Part shown: one piece after another, positions 45,289 to 53,812 of the stretch
How positions within the stretch are numbered: the stretch's first letter is position 1
Layout of the letters: every line of letters begins with the position of its first letter
Source of the DNA: JAOPZW01 sp963806015
Lineage (GTDB): Bacteria > Actinomycetota > Thermoleophilia > Solirubrobacterales > Solirubrobacteraceae
Assembly (NCBI GenBank): GCA_963806015.1
Contig: CAWDWM010000002.1
Span: 124,001 to 188,000, forward strand
Length of the DNA stretch: 64,000 nt
Reading direction: 5' to 3'
Made by a program: the position numbers and the translations under genes
The notes under the pieces: model-generated
What the model saw: only the letters and a program-made list of their open reading frames with translations
Told to the model about the DNA's origin: nothing
Database searches by the model: none

Positions 45289-46131
45289 TTACACGTCCTT
45301 CTCGATCGGAACGGCGACGAGGTTGCCCCACTCGGTCCACGAGCCGTCGTAGTTCTTGACGTCGTCGACGCCGAGCAGCTCGTGCAGCACGAACCACGTG
45401 TGCGCCGAGCGCTCGCCGATGCGGCAGTAGGCGATGATCGGCTCGTCGGCCAGCACGCCCTTGGCCGTGTAGAGCTCGCGCAGCTCGTCGGCGCTCTTGA
45501 ACGTGCCGTTCTCGGTCACCGCCTGCGCCCAGGGCACCGACTTGGCGCCGGGGATGTGCCCGCCGCGCTGGGCGCCCTCCTGCTCGTAGCCGGCCATCGC
45601 GATCAGCTCGCCGCTGAACTCCTGCGGTGAGCGCACGTCGACCAGGCGCTTGCCGTTGTCGAGCGCGCCCAGCACCTCGTCGCGCTTGGAGCGGATGCTC
45701 TCGTCGCCGGGCTGGGCCGTGAACGTCGCCGGCTCATACGACGGGACGTCGCTCGTCGTCGGGCGGCTCTCGGCGATCCACTTCTCGCGCGGGCCGTTGA
45801 CGAGCTTGACCGCGTCGTGGCCGTAGTACTTCAGATACCAGTAGGTGTACGCCGCGAACCAGTTGTTGCGATCGCCGTAGAGCACGATCGTGTGCTCGTT
45901 GGAGATCCCGCGCGATCCGAGCAGCGCACCGAAGTCCTCGGGGCCGAGGAAGTCGCGCTTGACCTGGTCCTGCAGGTCGGTCTTCCAGTCGAAGCCGATC
46001 GCGCCGGGGATGTGCGCCTCGGCGTACAGCGCCGGGTTCTCATCCACCTCCACGATGCGGATCGAGTCGTCGTCCAGGTGCTGCTCGACCCACTCGGTGT
46101 CGACCAGCACGTCCTTTGCGTAGTCAGCCAC
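45289..46131 (-). CDS. Thiosulfate sulfurtransferase (tandem rhodanese)
   Basis: The 280-residue protein has an inactive N-terminal rhodanese domain (about 8-125, with HIPGAIGFDW and the Asp-Arg-Asn loop YGDRNNW) and an active C-terminal domain with Cys236 in AYCRIGERSAHTW. This CRIGERS-type loop is that of the actinobacterial CysA/SseA thiosulfate:cyanide sulfurtransferases. It transfers sulfane sulfur and supports thiol or cyanide detoxification. AGGAGG lies 5 nt before the ATG. Upstream are a TTAGCGCTAA palindrome and an ATACCCC half-site. Confidence 0.92.
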   Translation of the reverse strand: MADYAKDVLVDTEWVEQHLDDDSIRIVEVDENPALYAEAHIPGAIGFDWKTDLQDQVKRDFLGPEDFGALLGSRGISNEHTIVLYGDRNNWFAAYTYWYLKYYGHDAVKLVNGPREKWIAESRPTTSDVPSYEPATFTAQPGDESIRSKRDEVLGALDNGKRLVDVRSPQEFSGELIAMAGYEQEGAQRGGHIPGAKSVPWAQAVTENGTFKSADELRELYTAKGVLADEPIIAYCRIGERSAHTWFVLHELLGVDDVKNYDGSWTEWGNLVAVPIEKDV

Positions 46132-46170
46132 GCGGACCTCCTAGTGAAATTCAGTCGCCTTTTGGGGTAT

Positions 46171-46180
46171 TTAGCGCTAA
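46171..46180. promoter_or_regulatory. TTAGCGCTAA palindrome upstream of the sulfurtransferase gene
   Basis: This perfect 10-bp palindrome lies 40 nt before the start, followed on the gene strand by ATACCCC, a half-site like those bound by CsoR/CstR-type sulfur sensors. It abuts the stop of the next gene. An operator role is a guess. Confidence 0.25.
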
Positions 46181-46686
46181 GGGCCGAGTCTAGCCGAGCG
46201 ACGATCCACGCTCAAAAGGTGTTCGATGGCCGCGCGCGCCCCCGCCACCCAGGCGTCGGCGTCGCCCGGATCGGCCTCCAGCAGCGCCCCGGGAATCTCG
46301 TTGAGCGTCTGCGCGAGGGCGAGCTCGGCGGCGCCCGCCTCGAACACCCCAGGATCGACGGTGCCGGCGGCCTCGTAGAGCACGGCGCGCACCGTCGTGT
46401 CGGTCACCTTGTCGAGCATCATCCGCAGCCGCGTGGTGTGCAGTGCCTCGACGTTGGGCCCCGTCGCGGTGCCGAGCAGCCACAGCAGGACGGTGACGTT
46501 GTCCAGCGCGTAGCGCAGCGACCCGATGCGGTCGGGATCGCCGATCCAGCATTCGCACCCCGCGTCCTCGATCTGCGCGCGTCGCGCCTGCGAGCGCGTC
46601 ACGGCGCGCACGGCGTGGCCTTCGGCCACCAGCGTGCGGGCCAGCCGCAGGCCGCGGCAGCCGCCGCCGACCATGAGCGCCCTCAC
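46177..46686 (-). CDS. Short NAD(P)-binding Rossmann protein
   Basis: The 169-residue protein opens with a Rossmann motif, MVGGGCRGLRLARTLVAEGH, and a typical second strand (VRAVTRSQARRAQI), as in NAD-dependent epimerase-like proteins, but it is about half their normal length and lacks the YxxxK pair. It may be a reduced nucleotide-binding protein. GTG at 46686 overlaps the stop of the upstream membrane protein gene (GTGA). Confidence 0.75.
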   Translation of the reverse strand: MRALMVGGGCRGLRLARTLVAEGHAVRAVTRSQARRAQIEDAGCECWIGDPDRIGSLRYALDNVTVLLWLLGTATGPNVEALHTTRLRMMLDKVTDTTVRAVLYEAAGTVDPGVFEAGAAELALAQTLNEIPGALLEADPGDADAWVAGARAAIEHLLSVDRRSARLGP

Positions 46687-46976
46687 GGCTCGCGGCGCGC
46701 GCGCCGGCGCTGCGTCTCGGCCAGGTCCTCCGCCACGCGCGCGCGCAGGTCCTCCTCGGTCAGCTCGGCCTGGCCGCGGGCGCGCCGGCGGCGGTTGACC
46801 GCCTCACGCATCTGGTCGATGTCGTCGATCTCGTTCTGGACCTCGAGCTCGGGCGAGCGCGTGGGGTGCCAGTCGAGCTGCTGGGCGCCGGAGCCCGGAT
46901 AGAAGCGCCCCAGCAGGAGCAACACCACGAGCAGGAGCGCGACGCCGCCCAGCATGATCGCGGCGAAGGGATCCAC
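46683..46976 (-). CDS. Small single-pass membrane protein
   Basis: The 97-residue protein has one N-terminal transmembrane helix (AAIMLGGVALLLVVLLLLG), then a charged helical cytoplasmic tail (VQNEIDDIDQMREAVNRRRR through VAEDLAETQRRR) likely to form a coiled coil. The function is unknown. It lies between a cNMP-domain protein (15 nt upstream) and the Rossmann protein, whose start it overlaps. Confidence 0.75.
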   Translation of the reverse strand: MDPFAAIMLGGVALLLVVLLLLGRFYPGSGAQQLDWHPTRSPELEVQNEIDDIDQMREAVNRRRRARGQAELTEEDLRARVAEDLAETQRRRARREP

Positions 46977-46991
46977 GACGAGCAGCCCGCC

Positions 46992-47405
46992 TCAGGCTGG
47001 GTTCTGCGCCTCGCGCAGACGCCGGGCCAGGCGCTGCAGCAGGGTCCACGCGACGTCGGGATGGGCGAGGACGAAGGGACGGAACTGCCACGCGGACATC
47101 GCCGCCAGCACGACGTCGGTCTTCGCCTCGACCGTGGCGGTGCGCGGCCCGTCGGGATCGAGGAGAGCCAGCTCGCCGACGTACTCGCCGCTCGGAAGCG
47201 TCGCGACCTCCTCCCCACCCACCGTGACGCTCGCCTCCCCTTCGAGAATGAGGAAGAAGGCGACGCCGCCGGTGCCCTCACCGACGATGGTGTCGCCCGC
47301 GGCCACGCGGCGCTCGGCGAGGTCGGCGGCGAGCCCCGCCAGGTCTGAGTCCCTGAGTCCGCGCAGGATCGTGACCTCGCGGAGCGCATCGATGCTGACG
47401 GCCAT
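46992..47405 (-). CDS. Stand-alone cyclic-nucleotide-binding-domain protein
   Basis: The 137-residue protein is a single Crp-type beta-roll: LAERRVAAGDTIVGEGTG, FFLILEGEASVTVGGEEVAT and GEYVGELALLDPDGPRTATVEA, the last being close to the cNMP phosphate-binding cassette (GELALL...RTATV). No DNA-binding domain follows. It probably regulates a partner by contact. ATG 47405 is preferred; 47423 is possible. It is divergent from the acyl-CoA dehydrogenase gene, 53 nt away. Confidence 0.85.
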   Translation of the reverse strand: MAVSIDALREVTILRGLRDSDLAGLAADLAERRVAAGDTIVGEGTGGVAFFLILEGEASVTVGGEEVATLPSGEYVGELALLDPDGPRTATVEAKTDVVLAAMSAWQFRPFVLAHPDVAWTLLQRLARRLREAQNPA

Positions 47406-47458
47406 GGGCGGGCACTCTCGCATGCCGCAGCGCAGGGGTCCACGGTAGCCTGCCGTCG

Positions 47459-48622
47459 GTGAACTTCGACCTCAGCGACGAGCAGGCGCTCATCAAGCAG
47501 ACCGCGCGCGAGTTCACCGACAAGGAGGTCGTCCCCCGGGCGGGGGAGAACTCGCGCAACCACCACTTCGACGTCGACCTCGTGCGCATGCTCGCCGACC
47601 AGGGCTACCTGGGCGCGATCGTGCCGCGCGATTACGGCGGCGCGGGCCTGGACTACCTGACCTACGCGATCGTCTGCGAGGAGATCGGGCGCGGCTGCTC
47701 GGCCATGCGCACCGTGATCTCGGTGCAGACGTCGCTGGTGTGCTCGACGATCCTCAAGTGGGGCACCGAGGAGCAGAAGCAGCGCTACCTGCCCGACCTG
47801 TGCTCGGGCGAGTGGCTGGGATGCTTCGGCCTCACCGAGCCCGACACCGGCTCGGACGCCGCCAATCAGAAGACGCGCGCCATCCGCCAGGACGACGGCT
47901 CGTGGAAGCTCAACGGCTCGAAGATGTGGATCTCGCTGGGCAACTTCGCCAAGCTCGCGCTCGTCTTCGCCCAGACCGATCCCGCCCTCAAGCACAAGGG
48001 CCTGGCCTGCTTCCTGGTCGAGACCGACCAGCCCGGCTTCCAGCCCTCCGAGATCAAGGGCAAGATGGGGCTGTGGGCGTCGGACACGGCGACGATCGCC
48101 CTGGACGACGTCGTCGCGGGGCCCGACTCCATGCTCGGCGAGGTGGGCGACGGCTTCAAGGTCGCGATGAGCGCGCTGGACTCCGGGCGCTATTCGGTCG
48201 CTGCCGGCTGCGTCGGGATCTGCCAGGGCTCGGTCGAGGAGTCCGTCAAGTACGCCACCGAGCGCCACGCCTTCGACCGCCCGATCGCCTCCTTCCAGCT
48301 CGTGCAGGAGATGATCGCCGACATGGTGGTGCGCACCGACGCGTCACGCATGCTCGTCTACCGTGCCGGCGCGCTGAAGGACGCGGGCAAGCCCTCGACG
48401 ACGGAGACCTCGATCGCGAAGTACTTCGCGACGGAGGCGGCGTGCTGGTGCGCGGATCGCGCCATCCAGGTCCACGGCGGCGCCGGCTACGTCGACGACC
48501 ACCCGGTCGAGCGCTTCTATCGCGACGCCCGGGTGACCACGCTGTACGAGGGCACCTCGCAGATCCAGAAGCTGATCATCGGCCGCGCGGCGACCGGGAT
48601 CAACGCGCTGGTGCCGTCCTAG
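47459..48622 (+). CDS. Acyl-CoA dehydrogenase
   Basis: The 387-residue FAD enzyme oxidises acyl-CoA to 2-enoyl-CoA. CFGLTEPDTGSDA and KMWISLGNFAK form the flavin site, IQVHGGAGYVDDHPVERFYRDAR is the second family signature, and the catalytic Glu is in YEGTSQIQK near residue 366. The short N-terminus (MNFDLSDEQALIKQTAREF) is typical of short/medium-chain enzymes. GTG 47459 is the start. It lies 0.9 kb before a 3-hydroxyacyl-CoA dehydrogenase, suggesting a shared fatty- or aryl-acid oxidation role. Confidence 0.93.
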   Translation: MNFDLSDEQALIKQTAREFTDKEVVPRAGENSRNHHFDVDLVRMLADQGYLGAIVPRDYGGAGLDYLTYAIVCEEIGRGCSAMRTVISVQTSLVCSTILKWGTEEQKQRYLPDLCSGEWLGCFGLTEPDTGSDAANQKTRAIRQDDGSWKLNGSKMWISLGNFAKLALVFAQTDPALKHKGLACFLVETDQPGFQPSEIKGKMGLWASDTATIALDDVVAGPDSMLGEVGDGFKVAMSALDSGRYSVAAGCVGICQGSVEESVKYATERHAFDRPIASFQLVQEMIADMVVRTDASRMLVYRAGALKDAGKPSTTETSIAKYFATEAACWCADRAIQVHGGAGYVDDHPVERFYRDARVTTLYEGTSQIQKLIIGRAATGINALVPS

Positions 48623-48771
48623 GTCGTGCGCGAGCGCCGGCGCAGGAACCGGCGCCGGCCGGACGACAGCACGCGGGCACGGCGCCACTGCGCGATGGTC
48701 ATGCCCGGCGGGATGTCGGAGTCCTCGTAGAGCAGGGCCCCGTACGGGGTGGGGACAACCCCACCCGCCAC
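48619..48771 (-). CDS. Small basic protein (50 aa)
   Basis: A GTG start at 48771 gives 50 residues with an ordered N-terminal half (VVPTPYGALLYEDSDIPPGM, then TIAQWRRARVL) and a strongly basic tail (SSGRRRFLRRRSRTT). Its stop overlaps the acyl-CoA dehydrogenase stop through a shared CTAG. The composition is unlike antisense noise. The function is unknown. Confidence 0.45.
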   Translation of the reverse strand: MAGGVVPTPYGALLYEDSDIPPGMTIAQWRRARVLSSGRRRFLRRRSRTT

Positions 48772-48823
48772 CCACCAGGTGACGGGCTGGCGCCCCGCGC
48801 GGCGCGGGCCTACCGTCGCTTCG

Positions 48824-49537
48824 ATGCACGTTCCCGGCATCTCGCGCCCCGTGTTCGTTGCGATGGTCGTCGCCGCGGTGGTGCTCTTCGCGTTCGGCGC
48901 CACGAGTGCGGTCGGCCTGCTCACGCAGCGCACCGAGACCCAGACGCGCACCCTGGCCGCCGCGCAGACGATCGTGGTCGACACCGGCACCGGCGACGTC
49001 CGGATCGTGGGGGCGGACCGCAGCGACGTGCGGCTGACCACGAAGGAGAAGCGCTCGGCGTGGGGCGGCGCGCACGTGAAGGTCAGCGGCGACGCCGCGC
49101 TCCTGCACCTCGACGACCGCTGCGACAGCGTCCCCGTCATCAACGACCCGTGCGGCGTGAGCGCGATCCTCGAGGTGCCGCGCGACGCCGACGTTCGCGT
49201 GGTGACCGCCACGGGCGACCTGCGCGCCGACGGCGTCGAGGGGACGCTGCGGCTCAGCGCGGACACCGGCGACGTTCATGTCGCGGCGCCGTCGCCCTAC
49301 GTGGTCGCGCACACGAGCACGGGCGACATCCACGTCGAGGCCAGCCGGCCGGGCACGATCGACGCCCAGGCCGCTACCGGCGACATCCACATCAGCGTGC
49401 CCGACCTGACCTACGCGGTCGACGCGCAGACCGGCACCGGCGACGAGCACGTCGACGTGCGCCGCGACGACGCCTCCGCCCGCCGGCTGCGGGCGCACAC
49501 GGACACGGGCGATGTGCACGTGGAGCCCGTCGGTTAG
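48824..49537 (+). CDS. DUF4097-type beta-helix membrane-anchored protein
   Basis: The 237-residue protein has one N-terminal membrane helix (FVAMVVAAVVLFAFGATSAV) and an outer region made of repeated strands around (S/T)-x-TGD-(V/I)-H-(V/I): VDTGTGDVRIVG, SADTGDVHVA, TSTGDIHVEA, AATGDIHISV, TGTGDEHVDV, TDTGDVHVEP. This is the DUF4097 right-handed beta-helix type, often linked to envelope stress. The ATG at 48824 is preferred over 48749. The 3-hydroxyacyl-CoA dehydrogenase follows 15 nt downstream. Confidence 0.85.
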   Translation: MHVPGISRPVFVAMVVAAVVLFAFGATSAVGLLTQRTETQTRTLAAAQTIVVDTGTGDVRIVGADRSDVRLTTKEKRSAWGGAHVKVSGDAALLHLDDRCDSVPVINDPCGVSAILEVPRDADVRVVTATGDLRADGVEGTLRLSADTGDVHVAAPSPYVVAHTSTGDIHVEASRPGTIDAQAATGDIHISVPDLTYAVDAQTGTGDEHVDVRRDDASARRLRAHTDTGDVHVEPVG

Positions 49538-49552
49538 CTAGCTTCCTGCGGC

Positions 49553-51061
49553 GTGAGCGAGATGCCCGAGGTCATCGCCGTCGTCGGCGCCGGGACCATG
49601 GGCGCCGGCATCGCGCAGCTCGCCGCGGCGGCGGGCGCGCGCACGCTGCTGCACGACCCGGTGCCCGAGGCGCGCGAACGCGGTCTGGCGCAGATCGCCG
49701 ACGGCCTCGAGCGCTGGCGGGCCAAGGGCCGCCTGGAGCGCGAGCCCGGCGGCGTCGCCGGCGCGGCCGACCTCGAGGCGCTGGCCGGCGCCGGGCTCAT
49801 CATCGAGGCGGCGCCCGAGCGCCTGGAGCTCAAGCGCGAGCTCTTCGCGGCGCTGAGCGCCATCGCCCCCGGCGCCGTGCTGGCGTCCAACACCTCCTCG
49901 ATTCCGATCACCGCGATCGCGAGCGCGGCGACCGACCCGGGGCGCGTGGTCGGCATGCACTTCTTCAACCCCGCGCCGGTGATGGCGCTCGTCGAGGTCA
50001 TCGCGGGGATCGACTCCTCGCCGGAGGCGCTGGACGTCGCCCGCGCCACCGGGCGGGCGATGGGCAAGCACGTCATCGACGCCACCGATGGGCCCGGTTT
50101 CCTGGTCAACCGCTGCAACCGGCCGTTCGGCCTGGAGGCGCTCAAGCTCCTGCAGGAGCGCCTGGCCGACGTCGAGACCATCGACGCGATCGCGCGCGCC
50201 GCGGGCTTTCGGATGGGACCCTTCGAGCTGCAGGACCTCGTCGGCGTCGACGTCGGCTACGAGGTCTCGCTCTCCTTCCACGAGCTCAGCTTCGGCGAGC
50301 CGCGCTGGCGGCCCTCCCCGCTCAGTGCGCGCATGGTCGCGGCGGGGCGCCTGGGCCGCAAGAGCGGGCGCGGCTGGTACGAGTACCCGCGCGAGCCTGC
50401 CGAAGACCCGGCGCCCGGCGCCCCGGGAGGCGGCGAGGGCCGGCTCGTGGCGGTGGCCGGCGAGCTCGCCGTCGCCCGGGAGCTGCGGGGCCTTGCTGCG
50501 CGCGCCGGCTTCGACGCGCGCGACCAGGACGAGGTCGCCGGCGAGGTTCCGTGGCTGCTGATCGATGCGGGCGCGGACCCCGAGGGCCCGCCGCTTCAGG
50601 GCGGCCCGGTCGCGCTGCTGTGCGCCGACGGCTCGCTGCACGCGCTCGACGCCGGCGGTGGCGCCGTGGGGTTCCACGTGCTGCCACCGCTCGAGCGCTC
50701 GCCACTGGTCGAGCTCACGCGCGGCGACGGCACCGCGCCCGTGGCCACCGAGCGCACCGAGGCGTTCTTCGCCGCGCTCGGGCTGCACACCGCGTGGGTG
50801 GGCGACGCGCCGGGTCTCGTGCTCGGGCGCATGGTCGCCCAGCTGATCAACGAGGCCTGCTTCGCCGTCAGCGAGGGCGTCGGCTCGCCCGAGGACGTCG
50901 ACGACGGGATGGTCCTCGGGCTCAACCATCCGCGCGGGCCGTTCGCCTGGTGCGAGGCGATCGGCGCCGAGCACGTCATCGCGATCCTCGACGGGCTGCG
51001 CATCGAACTGGGCGAGGAGCGCTACCGCACGGCGCCGCTGCTGCGCAGGCTGGCCAGGTGA
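49553..51061 (+). CDS. 3-hydroxyacyl-CoA dehydrogenase (double C-terminal domain)
   Basis: The 502-residue NAD enzyme has a Rossmann domain (GAGTMG at 12-17), the catalytic His136 in GMHFFNPAP with Glu148, and two 3HCDH helical domains: one around DGPGFLVNRCNRPFGLEAL, another around VLGRMVAQLINEACFAVSEG. The tandem layout and length match PaaH/PaaC-type 3-hydroxyadipyl-CoA dehydrogenases. Given the PaaK-type ligase 35 kb away, a role in aromatic-acid degradation is possible but not shown. GTG at 49553 is the start. Confidence 0.9.
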   Translation: MSEMPEVIAVVGAGTMGAGIAQLAAAAGARTLLHDPVPEARERGLAQIADGLERWRAKGRLEREPGGVAGAADLEALAGAGLIIEAAPERLELKRELFAALSAIAPGAVLASNTSSIPITAIASAATDPGRVVGMHFFNPAPVMALVEVIAGIDSSPEALDVARATGRAMGKHVIDATDGPGFLVNRCNRPFGLEALKLLQERLADVETIDAIARAAGFRMGPFELQDLVGVDVGYEVSLSFHELSFGEPRWRPSPLSARMVAAGRLGRKSGRGWYEYPREPAEDPAPGAPGGGEGRLVAVAGELAVARELRGLAARAGFDARDQDEVAGEVPWLLIDAGADPEGPPLQGGPVALLCADGSLHALDAGGGAVGFHVLPPLERSPLVELTRGDGTAPVATERTEAFFAALGLHTAWVGDAPGLVLGRMVAQLINEACFAVSEGVGSPEDVDDGMVLGLNHPRGPFAWCEAIGAEHVIAILDGLRIELGEERYRTAPLLRRLAR

Positions 51062-51110
51062 GGGTGGGCCGCGGCGCCGCGTCTCACGAACGCGACCACC
51101 GAAGCGTTCA

Positions 51111-51584
51111 ATGACCGTGTCCCCACCGCCGTTCCAGCGCTTTCTCGACGCGCACGCCGAGGAGGTGTGGCGCTTCCTGGTCGCCTCCGTGGGCCGCGAC
51201 GCGGCCGACGACTGCTTCCAGGAGACGTTCCTGTCCGCGATGCGAGCCTATCCGAAGATGCGCCCCGACAACCCGCGCGCCTGGGTGCTGACCATCGCGC
51301 ACCGCAAGGCGCTCGACCACTTCCGCGCGCGCAAGCGCCGCGCGGTGCCGGTCGGCGACGACCTGCCCGACGTCGCGGCGCCGCCGGCGCCCGATCCGTG
51401 TGACGACGGCGTGTGGGACCGCGTCCATGCGCTGCCGCCCAAGCAGCGCGCCGCCGTGCTGCTGCGCTTCGCCGGCGACCTCAGCCACCGCGAGGTCGCA
51501 ACGGCGCTGGGGATGTCGGAGGAGGCCGCGCGCCGCAACGCCTTCGAAGGACTGCGCAGGTTGCGTCAGGAGATGACCGCATGA
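51111..51584 (+). CDS. ECF-type RNA polymerase sigma factor
   Basis: The 157-residue sigma factor has region 2 (FLDAHAEEVWRFLVASVG, DCFQETFLSAMRAYPKM, AWVLTIAHRKALDHFRARK) and region 4 (ALPPKQRAAVLLRFAGDLSH, VATALGMSEEAARRNAFEGL). No anti-sigma gene is adjacent; its stop is instead fused to the start of an O6-alkylguanine transferase gene (ATGA). This suggests that the two respond to the same stress, possibly alkylation. Confidence 0.9.
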   Translation: MTVSPPPFQRFLDAHAEEVWRFLVASVGRDAADDCFQETFLSAMRAYPKMRPDNPRAWVLTIAHRKALDHFRARKRRAVPVGDDLPDVAAPPAPDPCDDGVWDRVHALPPKQRAAVLLRFAGDLSHREVATALGMSEEAARRNAFEGLRRLRQEMTA

Positions 51585-52180
51585 CCGAGGACCGCCTCGC
51601 CCCGCCCACCTTCGACCCGGCCGATGCCGCGGCGGCGGCCGCGCGCTTCGCCGCGACGGCCCCGGCCGACGTCCACTATGCGCTGGTCGACTCGCCCGTC
51701 GGCACGCTGGTCGCCGCCGCCACGCCGCGCGGCCTGGCCGCCCTGTCCTACGAGGACCACTCCGGCGGCGCCGACGCCGTGCTCGACTGGCTCTCGGCCA
51801 AGCTCTCGCCGCGCATGCTCGAGGCGCCCGCGCGCCTGGACGACGTGCGCCGCGAGCTCGACGAGTACTTCGAGGGGCGCCGCCGCGACTTCGACCTGCC
51901 CATCGACTGGACGCTCACGAGCCCGTTCGGCCGGCGCGTGCTGAAGGCCACCGCTGCGATCCCGTTCGGGCGCGTGGGCACCTACGGCGAGATGGCCGCC
52001 AAGGCGGGCAACCCCAAGGCCTCACGCGCCGCCGGCCGCGCGCTCGGCGCCAACCCGATCCCCATCATCGTGCCCTGCCATCGGGTGATCGGCGCGAGCG
52101 GGCGGCTCACCGGCTACACCGGCGGGCTCGACCGCAAGGTGGCGCTGCTGGAGCTCGAGGGGATCGTCCTGGCGGGTTAG
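51581..52180 (+). CDS. ogt: Methylated-DNA-protein-cysteine methyltransferase
   Basis: The 199-residue suicide repair protein moves an alkyl group from O6-alkylguanine to Cys166 in IIVPCHRVIG. The HTH region (PFGRRVLKATAAIPFGRVGT) and the ASRAAGRALGANPIPI recognition segment are intact. The first 30 residues (LAPPTFDPADAAAAA) are an addition not found in the minimal enzymes. The ATG at 51581 overlaps the sigma-factor stop, and the stop overlaps that of the convergent methyltransferase. The symbol denotes the family. Confidence 0.93.
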   Translation: MTEDRLAPPTFDPADAAAAAARFAATAPADVHYALVDSPVGTLVAAATPRGLAALSYEDHSGGADAVLDWLSAKLSPRMLEAPARLDDVRRELDEYFEGRRRDFDLPIDWTLTSPFGRRVLKATAAIPFGRVGTYGEMAAKAGNPKASRAAGRALGANPIPIIVPCHRVIGASGRLTGYTGGLDRKVALLELEGIVLAG

Positions 52181-53031
52181 GCGGTCGCGCCGGCCACCAG
52201 CAGCTCGCACGGTCCCGCAAAGCCGTCGGGCCCCTCGAAGTCGGCCAGCGCCGTGGCGACCTCGTCCCACGCTACCGCGCGGCCCGCGTCGTCGAGCCCC
52301 GAGAGCATCTGGTGCAGCGCGCCGAAGCTCTCCTGCTGAAAACGCAGGCAGTCGGCGGCCGTCGGCAGGCGCAGCGGCGCGTCGAACGCACGCACCTCCA
52401 CCGCGCCGAAGCCCGCCGCCGACAGAGCGCCGGCGAGCACGCCGGAGGCGCCGAGGCTGAACGGCCCCGGCTGACCGGCCACCGGCGCGCCGAGTCCGGC
52501 GCGCCGGCGGACGATGCCCACCGGCACGCTGAAGAAGCCGTTGCGGTCGGGTGTGGAGAAGACGATCGCGGCCAGCCGCCCGCCGGGAGCCAGCGCGCGG
52601 CGCACGCTCGCCAACGCGGCGCCCAACGCCGGCAGGTACATGAGCCCGAGCCGGCAGATCGCCGCATCGAAGGTGCCCGGCTCGACGTCGAGCGCTTCGG
52701 CATCCATCGCGCGCACGGCGACGTTGGTCAGGCCGGCGGCCCGCGCTTCGCGCTCGGCGAAGTCGAGGATGCCCGGAGCGAGGTCGGTGGCGAGGACCGC
52801 CCCGTCGTTCCCGACGCGGCGCGCCGCCGACAGCGTCTGCCCGCCGGCGCCGGCCGCGATGTCGAGCACGCGCGCGCCGGCCCCCACCGCGGCCAGGTCG
52901 AGCATCGTCTCGGTCGCCTCGCCCAGCCAGGCCTCGAGGGTGGGCCCCCAGCGATGCCAGGGCTCGGCCGCCTGCTGCCACTGCTCGCGCGTCGTGGCCT
53001 TGTAGGCAGCGGGGTCGAACGGTGCGGACAT
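52177..53031 (-). CDS. Class I SAM-dependent methyltransferase
   Basis: The 284-residue enzyme has motif I in GARVLDIAAGAGGQTLSAA, motif II near VLATDLAPGILDFAE, an RAMDAEALDV segment and a RLGLMYLPALGAALASVRRA region typical of UbiE/Coq5-like small-molecule methyltransferases. The substrate is unknown. It begins 25 nt upstream of nothing on its own strand except the GATase-like gene stop, so it may be expressed from the same minus-strand transcript. Confidence 0.87.
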   Translation of the reverse strand: MSAPFDPAAYKATTREQWQQAAEPWHRWGPTLEAWLGEATETMLDLAAVGAGARVLDIAAGAGGQTLSAARRVGNDGAVLATDLAPGILDFAEREARAAGLTNVAVRAMDAEALDVEPGTFDAAICRLGLMYLPALGAALASVRRALAPGGRLAAIVFSTPDRNGFFSVPVGIVRRRAGLGAPVAGQPGPFSLGASGVLAGALSAAGFGAVEVRAFDAPLRLPTAADCLRFQQESFGALHQMLSGLDDAGRAVAWDEVATALADFEGPDGFAGPCELLVAGATA

Positions 53032-53056
53032 CGTGAACCTCCCTCGTCGGTGGCGG

Positions 53057-53812
53057 TCAGACCTCTTCGATCCAGCCCAGAAGGTCGTCGCGCGTCACCT
53101 TGCGACGGACCCGCACTCGCCCAGGACCTTGGATCCGGCTGCGCGCAGCGTCAAGGAACGCGCCGATGAGCGGGTGAAGCGGCCGTCCCGCGAGCGCGCC
53201 CACCTGCGGCTGGAACAGCGTGGCCAGGAAGAACGGATGCGACGGCAGCTCGATGCCCTCGACGCCGGCGTCTGGTGCGCGCGCCGACACGACGACGCCT
53301 GCCGCCACCAGCGCCACCTCGAAGCGCTCGGCCAGCCCGTAGCGGCACCAGTGAAAGCCGGCGAAGGGCTCGGTGCCGCAGATGGCCGCCAGGCGCGTGC
53401 CCGGCACGCAGGTCACCGTGCGCTGCTCGCCGACCAGGCTGCAGGCCAGCGGTGCCACGACCGGCGCATCGGCATCGGGATCGGTCTCCGCGTGGCGGGC
53501 GTCGAGCCCGGCCATGCTGCGGGCCAGTTCGACGACCGCGTACTGAAAGCTGCCGCAGGTCCCGAGCAGCGGAAGCCCGGATTCGCGTGTACGGCCGATG
53601 GCGGCGTAGACGGCGTCGTCGTCGCGGTACGGCGTCCCGGGAACCACCCACACGCCGTCGACGGCGTCCAGAGCCGCTTCGACGTCGTCGTCGGTGGCCA
53701 CCCACGCGCCGTGCACCCAGCTCGGAAACAGCGCCAGCGCCGCGTCGAGCTCGCGGTGGGTGACGTAGCCGAGGTCGCGATCGCCGAGCAGAGCGACGCG
53801 GACGGCGCTCAC
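53057..53812 (-). CDS. CTP-synthase-like class I glutamine amidotransferase
   Basis: The 251-residue protein matches the family related to the C-terminal amidotransferase domain of CTP synthase: GDRDLGYVTHRELDAAL, GVWVVPGTPYRDDDAVYAAI, the nucleophile in LLGTCGSFQYAV, and the His/Glu region ELPSHPFFLATLFQPQ. It has no synthetase domain, so it may be a glutaminase subunit or a peptidase-like relative. GTG 53812 overlaps the stop of the SDR gene (GTGA), so the two are coupled. Confidence 0.85.
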   Translation of the reverse strand: MSAVRVALLGDRDLGYVTHRELDAALALFPSWVHGAWVATDDDVEAALDAVDGVWVVPGTPYRDDDAVYAAIGRTRESGLPLLGTCGSFQYAVVELARSMAGLDARHAETDPDADAPVVAPLACSLVGEQRTVTCVPGTRLAAICGTEPFAGFHWCRYGLAERFEVALVAAGVVVSARAPDAGVEGIELPSHPFFLATLFQPQVGALAGRPLHPLIGAFLDAARSRIQGPGRVRVRRKVTRDDLLGWIEEV

